Translations under genes and position numbers: made by a program
Notes under the pieces: model-generated
Databases searched by the model: none
Seen by the model: the letters and a program-made list of their open reading frames with translations, nothing else
Told to the model about the DNA's origin: nothing
Shown here: positions 8,384-15,788 of the stretch, one piece after another
Layout of the letters: every line of letters starts with the position of its first letter
How positions within the stretch are numbered: position 1 is the first letter of the stretch
Assembly: GCA_030681475.1 (NCBI GenBank)
Contig: JAUXWT010000053.1
Location: 1 to 62,977 of the forward strand
Source: Bacteroidales bacterium
GTDB lineage: Bacteria > Bacteroidota > Bacteroidia > Bacteroidales > FEN-979
Reading direction: 5' to 3'
Length of the DNA: 62,977 nucleotides

Positions 8384-9406
8384 TTAAATCGTCCACGTCG
8401 ACAACCCTTTTGTCGTAAACTCATATCGCTTAGTCTGACCTCCGAACCTGTTCAACGACTCAATAACCTTTGAACGATTGTTGCCGGGACAATAGAAAAA
8501 AATAAAGCCGCCACCGCCTGCCCCGGAAATTTTTCCTCCGGAAGCGCCGTTTTTCATGGCTGTTTCGTAAATTTCATCGATCAGGTCATTGCTGACCCCA
8601 TCGGCCAGGTTCTTTTTAAACTGCCATCCGAAATCGAGAATTTCACCGATTTTATCCAATTCGCCTTTCAATATGGCCTCCTTCATCATAACAGCCTGCT
8701 CTTTCAGCTTATGCATCGCTTCCAATGATTTACTGTTTTTTGCCAGAATATTCTTTGTCTGCTGTTCAATGATCTTTGAGGATAACCGGCTTGTTTCGGT
8801 ATGATAAAGGATCAGGTTATGCGCCAGTTCATCGAGGTGTTTTTCCTTGATCCTCAATGGGTTTACTATCACTTTATCCTCCTTGAAAAACTCCATGAAG
8901 TTTATTCCTCCAAACGTGGCGGCATACTGATCCTGCTTTCCTCCGGCCATGCCAAGGTCGATTCGTTCGATCTCAAAGGCCAGATGAGAAAGGTCGTAGT
9001 CGCCCATTGGAAGTTTGAGCCACTCGGCAAAAGCGCCGATGATGGCCACCACCAAGGTCGAAGATGTTCCCAGCCCCGATCCGGGAGGGGCATCAACATA
9101 GGTTGACAACTCAAATGAGAGCGGTTTGTGTGTGTAATCGCGGACTATCCTGTTATAGATCCCTTTGTGAAGGTCGAGATTTCCGTCAATGGCAAGATTT
9201 TCCACTGAATCCAGGGTATAAGACTCCTTTTTATCCATGGAGTTCAGTATGATCCGCCCGTCATTGCGTGGTTGTATCGTTGCATGGGCATACATGCTTA
9301 TGGTGGCGTTGAGGATGGCTCCCCCGTAGAGTTCCGAAAATGGAGCCACATCGGTGCCGCCACCGGCCAAACCAAGACGCAGGGGAGCTTTGCTTCGAAT
9401 TATCAT
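8384..9406 (-). CDS. hddA: D-glycero-alpha-D-manno-heptose-7-phosphate kinase
   Basis: GHMP-family sugar kinase that phosphorylates the anomeric position of heptose-7-phosphate with ATP, committing the pathway to GDP-alpha-heptose rather than ADP-beta-heptose. At 340 residues it is family length. Motifs are the N-terminal RSKAPLRLGLAGGGTDV, the phosphate loop PPGSGLGTSST near 107-117 and the C-terminal GASGGKISGAGGGGF near 288-302. The ATG at 9406 opens the GHMP motif directly. It is the first gene of the heptose operon. A 9-bp inverted repeat and a TAAATTTG box lie just upstream and may control the operon. Assignment as HddA rather than another GHMP kinase is supported by gmhA, hddC and gmhB next door. 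Confidence 0.92.
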   Translation of the reverse strand: MIIRSKAPLRLGLAGGGTDVAPFSELYGGAILNATISMYAHATIQPRNDGRIILNSMDKKESYTLDSVENLAIDGNLDLHKGIYNRIVRDYTHKPLSFELSTYVDAPPGSGLGTSSTLVVAIIGAFAEWLKLPMGDYDLSHLAFEIERIDLGMAGGKQDQYAATFGGINFMEFFKEDKVIVNPLRIKEKHLDELAHNLILYHTETSRLSSKIIEQQTKNILAKNSKSLEAMHKLKEQAVMMKEAILKGELDKIGEILDFGWQFKKNLADGVSNDLIDEIYETAMKNGASGGKISGAGGGGFIFFYCPGNNRSKVIESLNRFGGQTKRYEFTTKGLSTWTI

Positions 9407-9419
9407 GCAGTTAGGCTAG

Positions 9420-9449
9420 TTTGTATCACTAAGTCAAATTTGATACAAA
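9420..9449. promoter_or_regulatory. Inverted repeat upstream of hddA (possible operator)
   Basis: Perfect 9-bp arms TTTGTATCA (9420-9428) and TGATACAAA (9441-9449) with a 12-bp spacer, so half-sites are 21 bp apart, about two helical turns. On the minus strand a TAAATTTG sequence (9453 to 9446), matching the Bacteroidota -7 box, overlaps the distal arm. The geometry suits a dimeric repressor at the hddA promoter; a 5'-UTR hairpin is the alternative. Confidence 0.45.
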
Positions 9450-9569
9450 TTTACAGGATTCCCGGTTCAAAAAAAAGAGAAAACATTTGAAAAAAAATAT
9501 TGACAAACTTGTTTTATATCATTACTTTTACAGGACTTTCGATAAACCAATTAACTCATACATCTGATT

Positions 9570-11171
9570 ATGAAAAATTTAGTCCATAATATCGCGAGTA
9601 CTATTCTCCTTACAATCACATTATCTGCATTTTCTCAGGCAACGATTCACACGATTGTTCTTCGGCCAGGGCCGGCCGATGGGATCGATGCCGAGTTGCG
9701 TACCGATATGCCCCAGACCCCACGAGGTACAAGCCCGGACTTTATAGCAAATGCCTGGACAGCCCAGGGAAACTATTTCGTACAACGGAGTCTGTTGAAA
9801 TTTGATCTCTCCCAGATCCCCGTTGAGGCCAATGTTCTCCAAGCGACCCTGTTCCTATACACAAATCTTACCACCGGGCATTACCAGCTAGATTCGGGGG
9901 CAAACGCAGCATATCTTTTTCGTGTTGCGGAACCCTGGTCGGAGGATTTGGCCTGCTGGAACAATCAGCCTTCCATATCCCCTTCGGCATCCGTATTCCT
10001 GCCGCAGTCCATTTCCAATACCCAGAATTATGATGTAAATGTCACTACGCACGTTAACGAAATGGTAAAAAATCCGGCAGGCAACTACGGATGGATGTTC
10101 AAGCTGGAGACCGAAGAAAAATACCGCTGCATGGTGTTCGCCTCAAGCGATAACCTGAATGAGGAGTGGCGACCTAAATTGGTCATACAATACACTTTAT
10201 GCACAAATCCTGTCGCCGGATTCAGCTTTACCATCAATTCCCATGATGTTCAGTTTAACGACAACTCTTCACCTGCCCAATCCTGGTACTGGACTTTCGG
10301 CGACGGTTCCTCTTCCTCAGAACAAAATCCTTCCCACCATTATACAAATCCGGGTGACTATCAGGTTTGCCTGGAAATTGAAGACAGTTGCGGAACATCA
10401 ACACACTGCGATATCATAAACATTGAATGTACACTGCCTCAGACAGGTTTTATCTATGACGATTCCTATAAAACGGTCGAATTTACCGACACATCACTTT
10501 GTCCTTACCCTATTGCCTGGTTTTGGGAGTTCGGCGACAGCAGCACTTCTGCAGAGCAAAACCCTGTCCATACATACAGTGATTGCGGGTTCTATAACGT
10601 TTGTCTCACCATATCAGATTCCTGCGGGCAAAACATGACCTGCGAATGGATTGGGGTCTGCTCTACCATGAAACCTGAATTTACATCGTCACAAAACGAG
10701 ACCAACAACCTGATGATAGCTTTTGAGGATCACACAGCAGGCGCTACCTGGTGGCGATGGGAATTTGGCGACGGAAAGACTTCAGCGAAGCAGAACCCTG
10801 TTCATTTGTATGAGAAATATGGCGAATATGAAGTTTGTCTTACTGCAGGGAATGCCTCTGATCAGGAAACAGCATGCCACCCGCTGAAGGTCAAAAAGAT
10901 CAACATCAAAGGCCCTGCCAACAGTATCCTCTTCTATCCAAACCCGACCAGCAGTGACGGACTATTTTATTTTATCCTGTTTGAAGATTCCGGCCTGGTT
11001 GAGATCTCAGTTACCGATCTCACAGGAAAAATAATCCTCAGGCAGGAATATAAAGCTGTCAGAAATAATGAACCCATTGCGCTGAATATCAACAAGCTGA
11101 GCAAAGGCACTTACATCATTGAGGGATCCTTCAATAATTACAGAAGAGTTACAAAACTTGTAGTTTTCTGA
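9570..11171 (+). CDS. Secreted DNRLRE/PKD-domain protein with T9SS sorting domain
   Basis: Exported multidomain surface protein of 533 residues. The signal peptide (1-23) ends at SAFSQ. Residues about 30-210 form a DNRLRE-type beta-sandwich (phrases QRSLLKFDLSQIP and EEWRPKLVIQY). Three PKD domains follow at roughly 215-285, 290-370 and 375-445, each with the PKD core WxFGDG/S and a Cys pair. The last 75 residues, starting ILFYPNPTSSDG and ending RRVTKLVVF, are a type A T9SS C-terminal sorting domain. The protein is therefore predicted to cross the outer membrane through T9SS and be anchored or released. It is monocistronic and ends 4 bp from a convergent methyltransferase gene. Its ligand is unknown; binding to glycan or extracellular matrix would be a guess. 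Confidence 0.85.
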   Translation: MKNLVHNIASTILLTITLSAFSQATIHTIVLRPGPADGIDAELRTDMPQTPRGTSPDFIANAWTAQGNYFVQRSLLKFDLSQIPVEANVLQATLFLYTNLTTGHYQLDSGANAAYLFRVAEPWSEDLACWNNQPSISPSASVFLPQSISNTQNYDVNVTTHVNEMVKNPAGNYGWMFKLETEEKYRCMVFASSDNLNEEWRPKLVIQYTLCTNPVAGFSFTINSHDVQFNDNSSPAQSWYWTFGDGSSSSEQNPSHHYTNPGDYQVCLEIEDSCGTSTHCDIINIECTLPQTGFIYDDSYKTVEFTDTSLCPYPIAWFWEFGDSSTSAEQNPVHTYSDCGFYNVCLTISDSCGQNMTCEWIGVCSTMKPEFTSSQNETNNLMIAFEDHTAGATWWRWEFGDGKTSAKQNPVHLYEKYGEYEVCLTAGNASDQETACHPLKVKKINIKGPANSILFYPNPTSSDGLFYFILFEDSGLVEISVTDLTGKIILRQEYKAVRNNEPIALNINKLSKGTYIIEGSFNNYRRVTKLVVF

Positions 11172-11175
11172 TCAA

Positions 11176-11892
11176 TTAAACAAGTTCGAAAGCACAAAAA
11201 TAGTAGTTGTTCGCTGCGCCGATCAGGTTGAATTTGAGGTAAAAACTCGAGGTAAATAACTGGAAAGCAAGAAATTCATGCATAGGGACATTGAACTGGT
11301 CAAACAGGATAATGTCCCCTTTTTTCAGGTACGGCGCGATCATGGTCAACACATAAAGTGTGGAGGTGAAAAGGTCGGCATCCATCAGTATGACTTTTCG
11401 GCGATTCCCGTCAAATTCTTTTAAAAAGCCGGGAAGTGTCTCCTGAAATAGTCCTTTATAAAAAGTGACGCGCCGGTCATCGGTCACGGGAACATCGGCA
11501 TTCATTGCTCCCTGCTTAAATCCGCCCCAATCCTCAGGCAGCCCCTCGAAGGTGTCGAAACCCGCAAATACCGATTCCGGATGATTGTTCGCCTTCACCC
11601 ACCAGTCAAACGAATAACCGCCGGAAACGCCAAATTCAAGGTAGGTAATTGCCTGATCAAGTTTTTTCGAATTTAAAACATGGTCATACAACAGGTATCG
11701 CTTGTTATAGTCCCACTTCGGAGAGTAAAAATCATTGAAAGCGACATTCCTGTTCTTGCCGATCCATTTTGACACTTTGGACATATAGGCAAGATTCAGC
11801 AAAAAACCAGAGAACGGTTCTATGAAAATGTGGAGTTTGAAACGATAGAAGAACCATTTTGTCTTTCTGATAAGGGTAATTTTTAAGGACAT
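11176..11892 (-). CDS. TylF/MycF-like SAM-dependent methyltransferase
   Basis: Class I methyltransferase resembling the macrocin O-methyltransferase (TylF) family, 238 residues from the ATG at 11892. A TTG at 11919 would add 9 residues and is less likely. The SAM-binding motif I is YLEFGVSGGYSFDWW near 85, followed by FAGFDTFEGLPEDW, typical of this family, and the acidic strand VILMDADLFTSTL. It is the last gene of a glycan operon (DUF4199, GT2, GT4, this gene), so it probably O-methylates a sugar or lipid-linked glycan. The family includes sugar methyltransferases acting on macrolides and surface glycans; the acceptor here is unknown. Confidence 0.75.
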   Translation of the reverse strand: MSLKITLIRKTKWFFYRFKLHIFIEPFSGFLLNLAYMSKVSKWIGKNRNVAFNDFYSPKWDYNKRYLLYDHVLNSKKLDQAITYLEFGVSGGYSFDWWVKANNHPESVFAGFDTFEGLPEDWGGFKQGAMNADVPVTDDRRVTFYKGLFQETLPGFLKEFDGNRRKVILMDADLFTSTLYVLTMIAPYLKKGDIILFDQFNVPMHEFLAFQLFTSSFYLKFNLIGAANNYYFCAFELV

Positions 11893-11973
11893 GTCGCTTG
11901 TTTTTATAAGATCAGGCAAAAGTAGAAAAAATCTGACCAGTTATGGCGTCAACTCGTTTACATTGAATGAGGG

Positions 11974-13140
11974 TCAATTCGGATTTGCCAGATCACTTTG
12001 CCCCGTCACAGTTAGTTTGTCAATGGTTTCGACCATATTCCCCCAGGAATATTTCTGTTTTTCCAGGGCAGCGTTGGCTGAAAATTCGGATTCCCTGTTT
12101 TCGCTGTAAAAACGCACGATAGAAGCTGCGATTTCGGCAGGATCGGGATTTACGACATACCCGGCCTTTTCATGCGGCACAAATTCGGCAAGCCCACCAA
12201 CATTGGTAATGACCATAGGTTTGTTAAAATGAAAGGCGATTTGTGTAACGCCGCTCTGGGTAGCGCTTTTATATGGCTGGACGATAAGGTCGGCTGCACA
12301 GAAATAGTTCAGCACCTGGCTGTCGGGGATGAAATCGTTGCTCATGATCACCTTGTCCTCAAGGTGATGTCGTGCGATAATCTCATGGTATGGTTTCGGA
12401 TCACAATAAAACTCGCCGGCAACGAGAAGTCTGACATTCATCTGACTCAAATGTTCGTCGGCAAATGCTTCCAGAAGTAAATCCAGTCCTTTGTAATCGC
12501 GGATAAAACCAAAAAACAGCACATACCGGAATCCGGGATCAAGCTGCAACCGTTCAAGGGCTTCACGTTTTGAAACCGGATCACCGAAATTGTCATATAA
12601 CGGATGCGGACAGTACAATTTGGGTTTTACAGCATCAAATTTATTCAGATCGTTCAGTACCGACCTCGACATGGCAACACAACCATCCACACTGCCAATC
12701 CAAAAGGCCGCGAGCGCCCTGTCGCCCGGCCTGTGTTCATGTGGAATAATATTGTCGATGATGGTGATGATCCGGGAGTGTTTGTTTCCTTTGATGATCC
12801 TGCAGATCGTTCCAAAGCAGGGGGCCATAAATGGTATCCAGAACTTGACGATCACCAGGTCGGGTTTAAGTTTTCTCAGTTCAAGCCCTGTTTTGATCCA
12901 GTTAAAGGGGTTGATGCTGTTCACCTTGATATGGATGGGCAGGTCGGGAGGGGCAGGTTCGGATGAGAATTGCGTTTTCCCTGGAAAAAGTACGGAAGGG
13001 TACTGAAGGCTGAAGGTATAAATCATGGCATCATCGCCTCTCATGCGGTATTCACGGATCAATCGTTCGTTGAATGTAGCCAGGCCTCCCCTTAAAGGGT
13101 GGGCAGGCCCGATCAGGACGATCTTTGCAGGGTTATTCAT
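11974..13140 (-). CDS. Glycosyltransferase family 4
   Basis: GT-B fold, retaining glycosyltransferase of 388 residues. The N-terminal acceptor domain starts KIVLIGPAHPLRGGLATFNE. The C-terminal donor domain carries the linker YVLFFGFIRDYKGLDLLLEA near 208-228 and the nucleotide-sugar region GVTQIAFHFNKPMVITNVGG near 318-338, with the usual acidic residue following (GLAEFV). The ATG overlaps the GT2 stop in an ATGA arrangement, so the two are translationally coupled. It is likely a cytosolic or membrane-peripheral enzyme adding a hexose to a lipid-linked or exported glycan. Donor and acceptor cannot be inferred. Confidence 0.88.
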   Translation of the reverse strand: MNNPAKIVLIGPAHPLRGGLATFNERLIREYRMRGDDAMIYTFSLQYPSVLFPGKTQFSSEPAPPDLPIHIKVNSINPFNWIKTGLELRKLKPDLVIVKFWIPFMAPCFGTICRIIKGNKHSRIITIIDNIIPHEHRPGDRALAAFWIGSVDGCVAMSRSVLNDLNKFDAVKPKLYCPHPLYDNFGDPVSKREALERLQLDPGFRYVLFFGFIRDYKGLDLLLEAFADEHLSQMNVRLLVAGEFYCDPKPYHEIIARHHLEDKVIMSNDFIPDSQVLNYFCAADLIVQPYKSATQSGVTQIAFHFNKPMVITNVGGLAEFVPHEKAGYVVNPDPAEIAASIVRFYSENRESEFSANAALEKQKYSWGNMVETIDKLTVTGQSDLANPN

Positions 13141-14078
13141 TCCAGGCCGAGTTTCTCTTCGATCAGGTAGCTGTTCCGGTCGGAAGAGCTTCTTGAAACA
13201 AGCTCGCCAAGAAATCCGGCAACAAACAACTGGGTTCCAAGAACCATGGCAAGCAGTCCAAAGAAGAACAGGGGCCGTTCGGTCATTTTAAAGGCTAACC
13301 TGAAAAACCGCTCGTAAGCCAGGTATCCGGCGATACCAAAGCCTGCCAGGAAAATAAGGCTCCCCCACAGTCCGAAAAAATGCATGGGCCTTTTTCCGAA
13401 ACGTGATGTAAAGGTTATCGTAACCAGGTCAAGATAACCTTTATAGAAGCGGTCGAGCCCGAACTTGGTCTTTCCGAATTTTCTCTTTTGGTGGATCACC
13501 ACCTTCTCCCCGATCTTTGAAAATCCGGCCCATTTGGCCAGGAAGGGGATGTAGCGGTGCATATCGCCGTAAACTTCAATGCTTTTCACCACGGCGTTCC
13601 GGTATGCTTTCAGTCCGCAGTTGAAATCGTGCAGTTTGATACCTGACATCCGGCGGGCAGACCAGTTATAGAATTTTGTCGGTATGGTTTTCGAGATCGG
13701 ATCATGGCGTTTTTTCTTCCAACCTGAGACGAGGTCGTAGCCCTGTTCGGTGATCATCCGGTACATCTCGGGGATTTCATCGGGACTATCCTGGAGATCG
13801 GCATCCATGGTAAAGACCACCTCCCCGGATGCTGCCATGAACCCAACATTCAAAGCAGCAGCTTTACCGTAGTTCCTGCGGAATTTGATCGCCTTGACGT
13901 TTGGATTGCCTGATTTCAGATCCTGGATCACCCGCCATGAGTTGTCTTTACTTCCATCATCGATAAAAATGATTTCGTAGATAAAGTTGTTTGCCTGCAT
14001 TACGAGATCGATCCAGGCAGTAAGTTCCGGTAGTGATTCTTCTTCGTTCAGAAGTGGTACAACAACAGAAATATTCAT
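13137..14078 (-). CDS. Glycosyltransferase family 2 (DPM1/GtrB-like)
   Basis: Inverting GT-A glycosyltransferase of 313 residues, of the polyprenyl-phosphate sugar synthase type. The N-terminal domain shows VVVPLLNEEESLPEL, the metal-binding DADLQDSPDEIPEM near 94-107, and RNYGKAAALNVGFMAASG near 69-86. Two hydrophobic C-terminal segments, about 235-255 and 265-292, match the two-helix anchors of GtrB-like enzymes, so it probably charges a lipid carrier at the inner membrane. The ATG at 14078 follows the DUF4199 stop by 10 bp; the stop overlaps the GT4 start by 4 bp. The donor sugar is unknown. Confidence 0.88.
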   Translation of the reverse strand: MNISVVVPLLNEEESLPELTAWIDLVMQANNFIYEIIFIDDGSKDNSWRVIQDLKSGNPNVKAIKFRRNYGKAAALNVGFMAASGEVVFTMDADLQDSPDEIPEMYRMITEQGYDLVSGWKKKRHDPISKTIPTKFYNWSARRMSGIKLHDFNCGLKAYRNAVVKSIEVYGDMHRYIPFLAKWAGFSKIGEKVVIHQKRKFGKTKFGLDRFYKGYLDLVTITFTSRFGKRPMHFFGLWGSLIFLAGFGIAGYLAYERFFRLAFKMTERPLFFFGLLAMVLGTQLFVAGFLGELVSRSSSDRNSYLIEEKLGLE

Positions 14079-14088
14079 CAGGAGCGGG

Positions 14089-14625
14089 TTATACCGTGGT
14101 ATTCAAGGTGGGATCTTCCTTTTTCAGGAAAATTGCCACGATCAGCGCGATGATCGCTGAACCTGCAATATAAACGATCAGTCCCCAAATGGCCATCATA
14201 ACCGGAGAGGTAAACTTCCTGGTCCATTCAAGGGCAGTGTTCATCTGTTCTTCTGACATTTCCTGGCCACTGCTCATCATGCCTTCCCTTGCTTTATCGA
14301 TGATCTCCTCGCCATAACCCGGATGGATAAACTGGGCGAAAAAATATGCATAGATAGCGGCAACAATGCCTGCGAACAAACCGATCATGAAACAGGAGGA
14401 GAATGCTTTGCCATAGGGAATATAGCCATTCAGGCTGGTTTTCCTGTACTCAAGGGTCCCCCATACCATACCTCCGATCATCAGGACAAAAGAAAAATAA
14501 CTCAGGGTCCTGTTCATGTGTTGTTCAGCGATAAACAGGATCAGGGAAAAGACAACAAGGGCGATTCCGGTGATCAATCCGTAATGTAAACCGATCTGGG
14601 TTGTGGAACGTGGTTTTTCTTCCAT
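14089..14625 (-). CDS. DUF4199 family membrane protein
   Basis: Recognised as DUF4199, a small Bacteroidota membrane protein family of unknown function, 178 residues. Four hydrophobic segments lie at about 12-31, 39-57, 74-93 and 141-165, with a charged, Glu/Met-rich soluble loop between the third and fourth (near 105-135). It is the first gene of the glycan operon and, as in other Bacteroidota, precedes a GT2 gene with a 10-bp gap. A TATGTTTG box (14663 to 14656) fits a -7 element about 30 bp upstream of the ATG. It may assist the lipid-linked glycosyltransferase, which is inference from position only. Confidence 0.75.
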   Translation of the reverse strand: MEEKPRSTTQIGLHYGLITGIALVVFSLILFIAEQHMNRTLSYFSFVLMIGGMVWGTLEYRKTSLNGYIPYGKAFSSCFMIGLFAGIVAAIYAYFFAQFIHPGYGEEIIDKAREGMMSSGQEMSEEQMNTALEWTRKFTSPVMMAIWGLIVYIAGSAIIALIVAIFLKKEDPTLNTTV

Positions 14626-14705
14626 GGCACAAAGTTTTAGAGGTTTGTTTCATGGCAAACATACAAAAAAATCGACATTCTTGTTAAAGATGGCTGATAA
14701 ATTTG

Positions 14706-14713
14706 TATTTTTG
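14706..14713 (+). promoter_or_regulatory. -7 promoter box of the SRP RNA gene
   Basis: TATTTTTG matches the Bacteroidota TAnnTTTG -7 element exactly and ends 4 bp before the inferred 5' end of the SRP RNA. A TTG at 14681-14683 is a possible -33 element, with a slightly long 22-bp spacing. Confidence 0.7.
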
Positions 14714-14717
14714 CACC

Positions 14718-14814
14718 GGGTAAGTCTTATACGACCAGCTCCCAACTAACTCCCCCAGGTTTGGAAGAAAGCAAGGGTACGATGGTCGAGCGGTGCGATA
14801 TAATCGGCTTACCC
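14718..14814 (+). ncRNA. ffs: Signal recognition particle RNA, bacterial small type (4.5S-like)
   Basis: A 97-nt hairpin RNA that binds Ffh and targets membrane and secreted proteins. The terminal stem pairs GGGTAAG (14718) with CTTACCC (ending 14814), and an inner stem pairs CGACCA with TGGTCG. The universally conserved apical region is present as CCAGGTTTGGAAGAAAGCA, the Bacteroidota form of the E. coli apical sequence with its GGAA tetraloop. The 5' end is placed by the stem and the -7 box just upstream; a T-rich stretch follows the 3' end. It lies 17 bp upstream of tsaC on the same strand. Confidence 0.9.
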
Positions 14815-14831
14815 ATTTTTTATTTACGGAT

Positions 14832-15449
14832 ATGCTTTTAAAGATCCATCCCGATAACCCCAGCGAACGGCAGTTAAAAATTGTCGTTGACTGCCTGCGC
14901 AACGGCGGGGTGATCATCTTTCCATCCGACACGGTGTATGGATTGGGGTGCGACATTACCCAGATCAAGGCAGTTGACCGGGTGGCGCAGATCAAAGGGA
15001 TCAAACGTGAAAAGGCAAATTTTTCGTTCATCTGCAGTGATCTCAGCCAGCTTTCGGGTTATTCGAAACCGATCCCAAACCATACCTTCAAAGTTATGCG
15101 ACGTGCATTACCCGGGCCTTTCACCTTTATCCTGGATGCCACCAACACGGTGCCGCATTTTTTCCAGAGCAAGAAGAAGACTGTGGGTATTCGTATTCCT
15201 GACCACAAGGTTCCTGTTCACATCGTCGAACTGCTGGGGAATCCCATTATGACTACCTCCATCCATTCGGATGATGCGATAATTGATTACGAAACTGACC
15301 CTGAGATGATTTATGAACAGTTCCACAAGTTGGTGGATATTGTTATAGATTCAGGGCATTGCGGGAACATCCCTTCGACTGTAATTGACTGCACCGGTGA
15401 TGAGATGGTTGTTGTACGGGAAGGCAAAGGAGACATCACCCTATTTTAA
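14832..15449 (+). CDS. tsaC: Threonylcarbamoyl-AMP synthase (YrdC/Sua5 family)
   Basis: Makes threonylcarbamoyl-AMP from threonine, bicarbonate and ATP for the t6A modification at position 37 of ANN-decoding tRNAs. From the ATG at 14832 it is 205 residues, YrdC-domain only, without the C-terminal Sua5 domain. Visible motifs are IIFPSDTVYGLGCD near 27-40, IKGIKREKANFSFIC near 53-67, LPGPFTFIL near 94 and the late ST-rich segment GNIPSTVIDC near 180-190. An earlier start at 14793 would lie inside the SRP RNA and was rejected. It probably shares transcription with ffs. A tRNA-Lys gene, whose product is itself a t6A substrate, follows 92 bp downstream. Confidence 0.92.
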   Translation: MLLKIHPDNPSERQLKIVVDCLRNGGVIIFPSDTVYGLGCDITQIKAVDRVAQIKGIKREKANFSFICSDLSQLSGYSKPIPNHTFKVMRRALPGPFTFILDATNTVPHFFQSKKKTVGIRIPDHKVPVHIVELLGNPIMTTSIHSDDAIIDYETDPEMIYEQFHKLVDIVIDSGHCGNIPSTVIDCTGDEMVVVREGKGDITLF

Positions 15450-15492
15450 TAGCCGATATCCTCCCGCATAAAGGATTTTTTGATCTTTGAAC

Positions 15493-15522
15493 TTTGATCT
15501 TTGATTTTATTTAGTAATTTTG
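15493..15522 (+). promoter_or_regulatory. Promoter of tRNA-Lys
   Basis: TTTG (15493-15496), an 18-bp spacer and TAATTTTG (15515-15522) fit the Bacteroidota -33/-7 consensus. The -7 box ends 20 bp before the mature tRNA. The spacer region contains repeated CTTTGAT words, which offer several alternative -33 elements. Confidence 0.65.
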
Positions 15523-15541
15523 CAGCCTGATTTCAAAGTAT

Positions 15542-15614
15542 GATTAGCTAGCTCAGCAGGTAGAGCATCGCCCTTTTAAGGCGGGGGTCCTGGGTTCGAG
15601 CCCCAGGCTGATCA
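15542..15614 (+). tRNA. tRNA-Lys (anticodon TTT)
   Basis: A 73-nt cloverleaf. The 7-bp acceptor stem is GATTAGC/GCTGATC with one G-U pair, the D stem GCTC/GAGC, the anticodon stem TCGCC/GGCGG around loop CTTTTAA (anticodon TTT), and the T stem CTGGG/CCCAG with TTCGAGC. The discriminator is A, and the 3' CCA is not encoded. It decodes AAA/AAG. Confidence 0.97.
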
Positions 15615-15648
15615 CAAAAGGCCAATTGATTACCAGGCCAAAACAACG

Positions 15649-15711
15649 AGAGGGTGTCTCAAAAGGTGAAAAACTATAACCGCAAAGGACTTTTGAAATA
15701 CCCTCTTTTTT
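15649..15711 (+). terminator. Intrinsic terminator after tRNA-Lys (or MITE-like inverted repeat)
   Basis: 17-nt arms 15649-15665 (AGAGGGTGTCTCAAAAG) and 15690-15706 pair with one wobble and one mismatch around a 24-nt loop and run directly into six T residues. This is a good rho-independent terminator for the tRNA. The arm sequence also resembles insertion-sequence terminal repeats I recall from Bacteroidota, so a miniature element remnant is possible. Confidence 0.7.
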
Positions 15712-15788
15712 ACTCCCCTTTACAGCCGTTTCCTGCCTGTTTATAACTATTACTGACAACTTTGTCAGTTTTGTTGACAGTTTAAAAA

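Noticed and set aside
12590-13006. Plus-strand 138-codon frame opposite the GT4 gene
   Set aside because: Overlaps a gene with clear GT-B motifs and shows no domain of its own.
14793-14831. Upstream extension of tsaC by 13 codons
   Set aside because: The extension lies within the SRP RNA 3' stem, and the ATG at 14832 opens the conserved family N terminus.
15553-15759. Minus-strand open frame of 68 codons over tRNA-Lys
   Set aside because: Its C-terminal part is simply the tRNA read antisense (the familiar LGLEPRTPALKGRCSTC artefact); the cloverleaf is complete.
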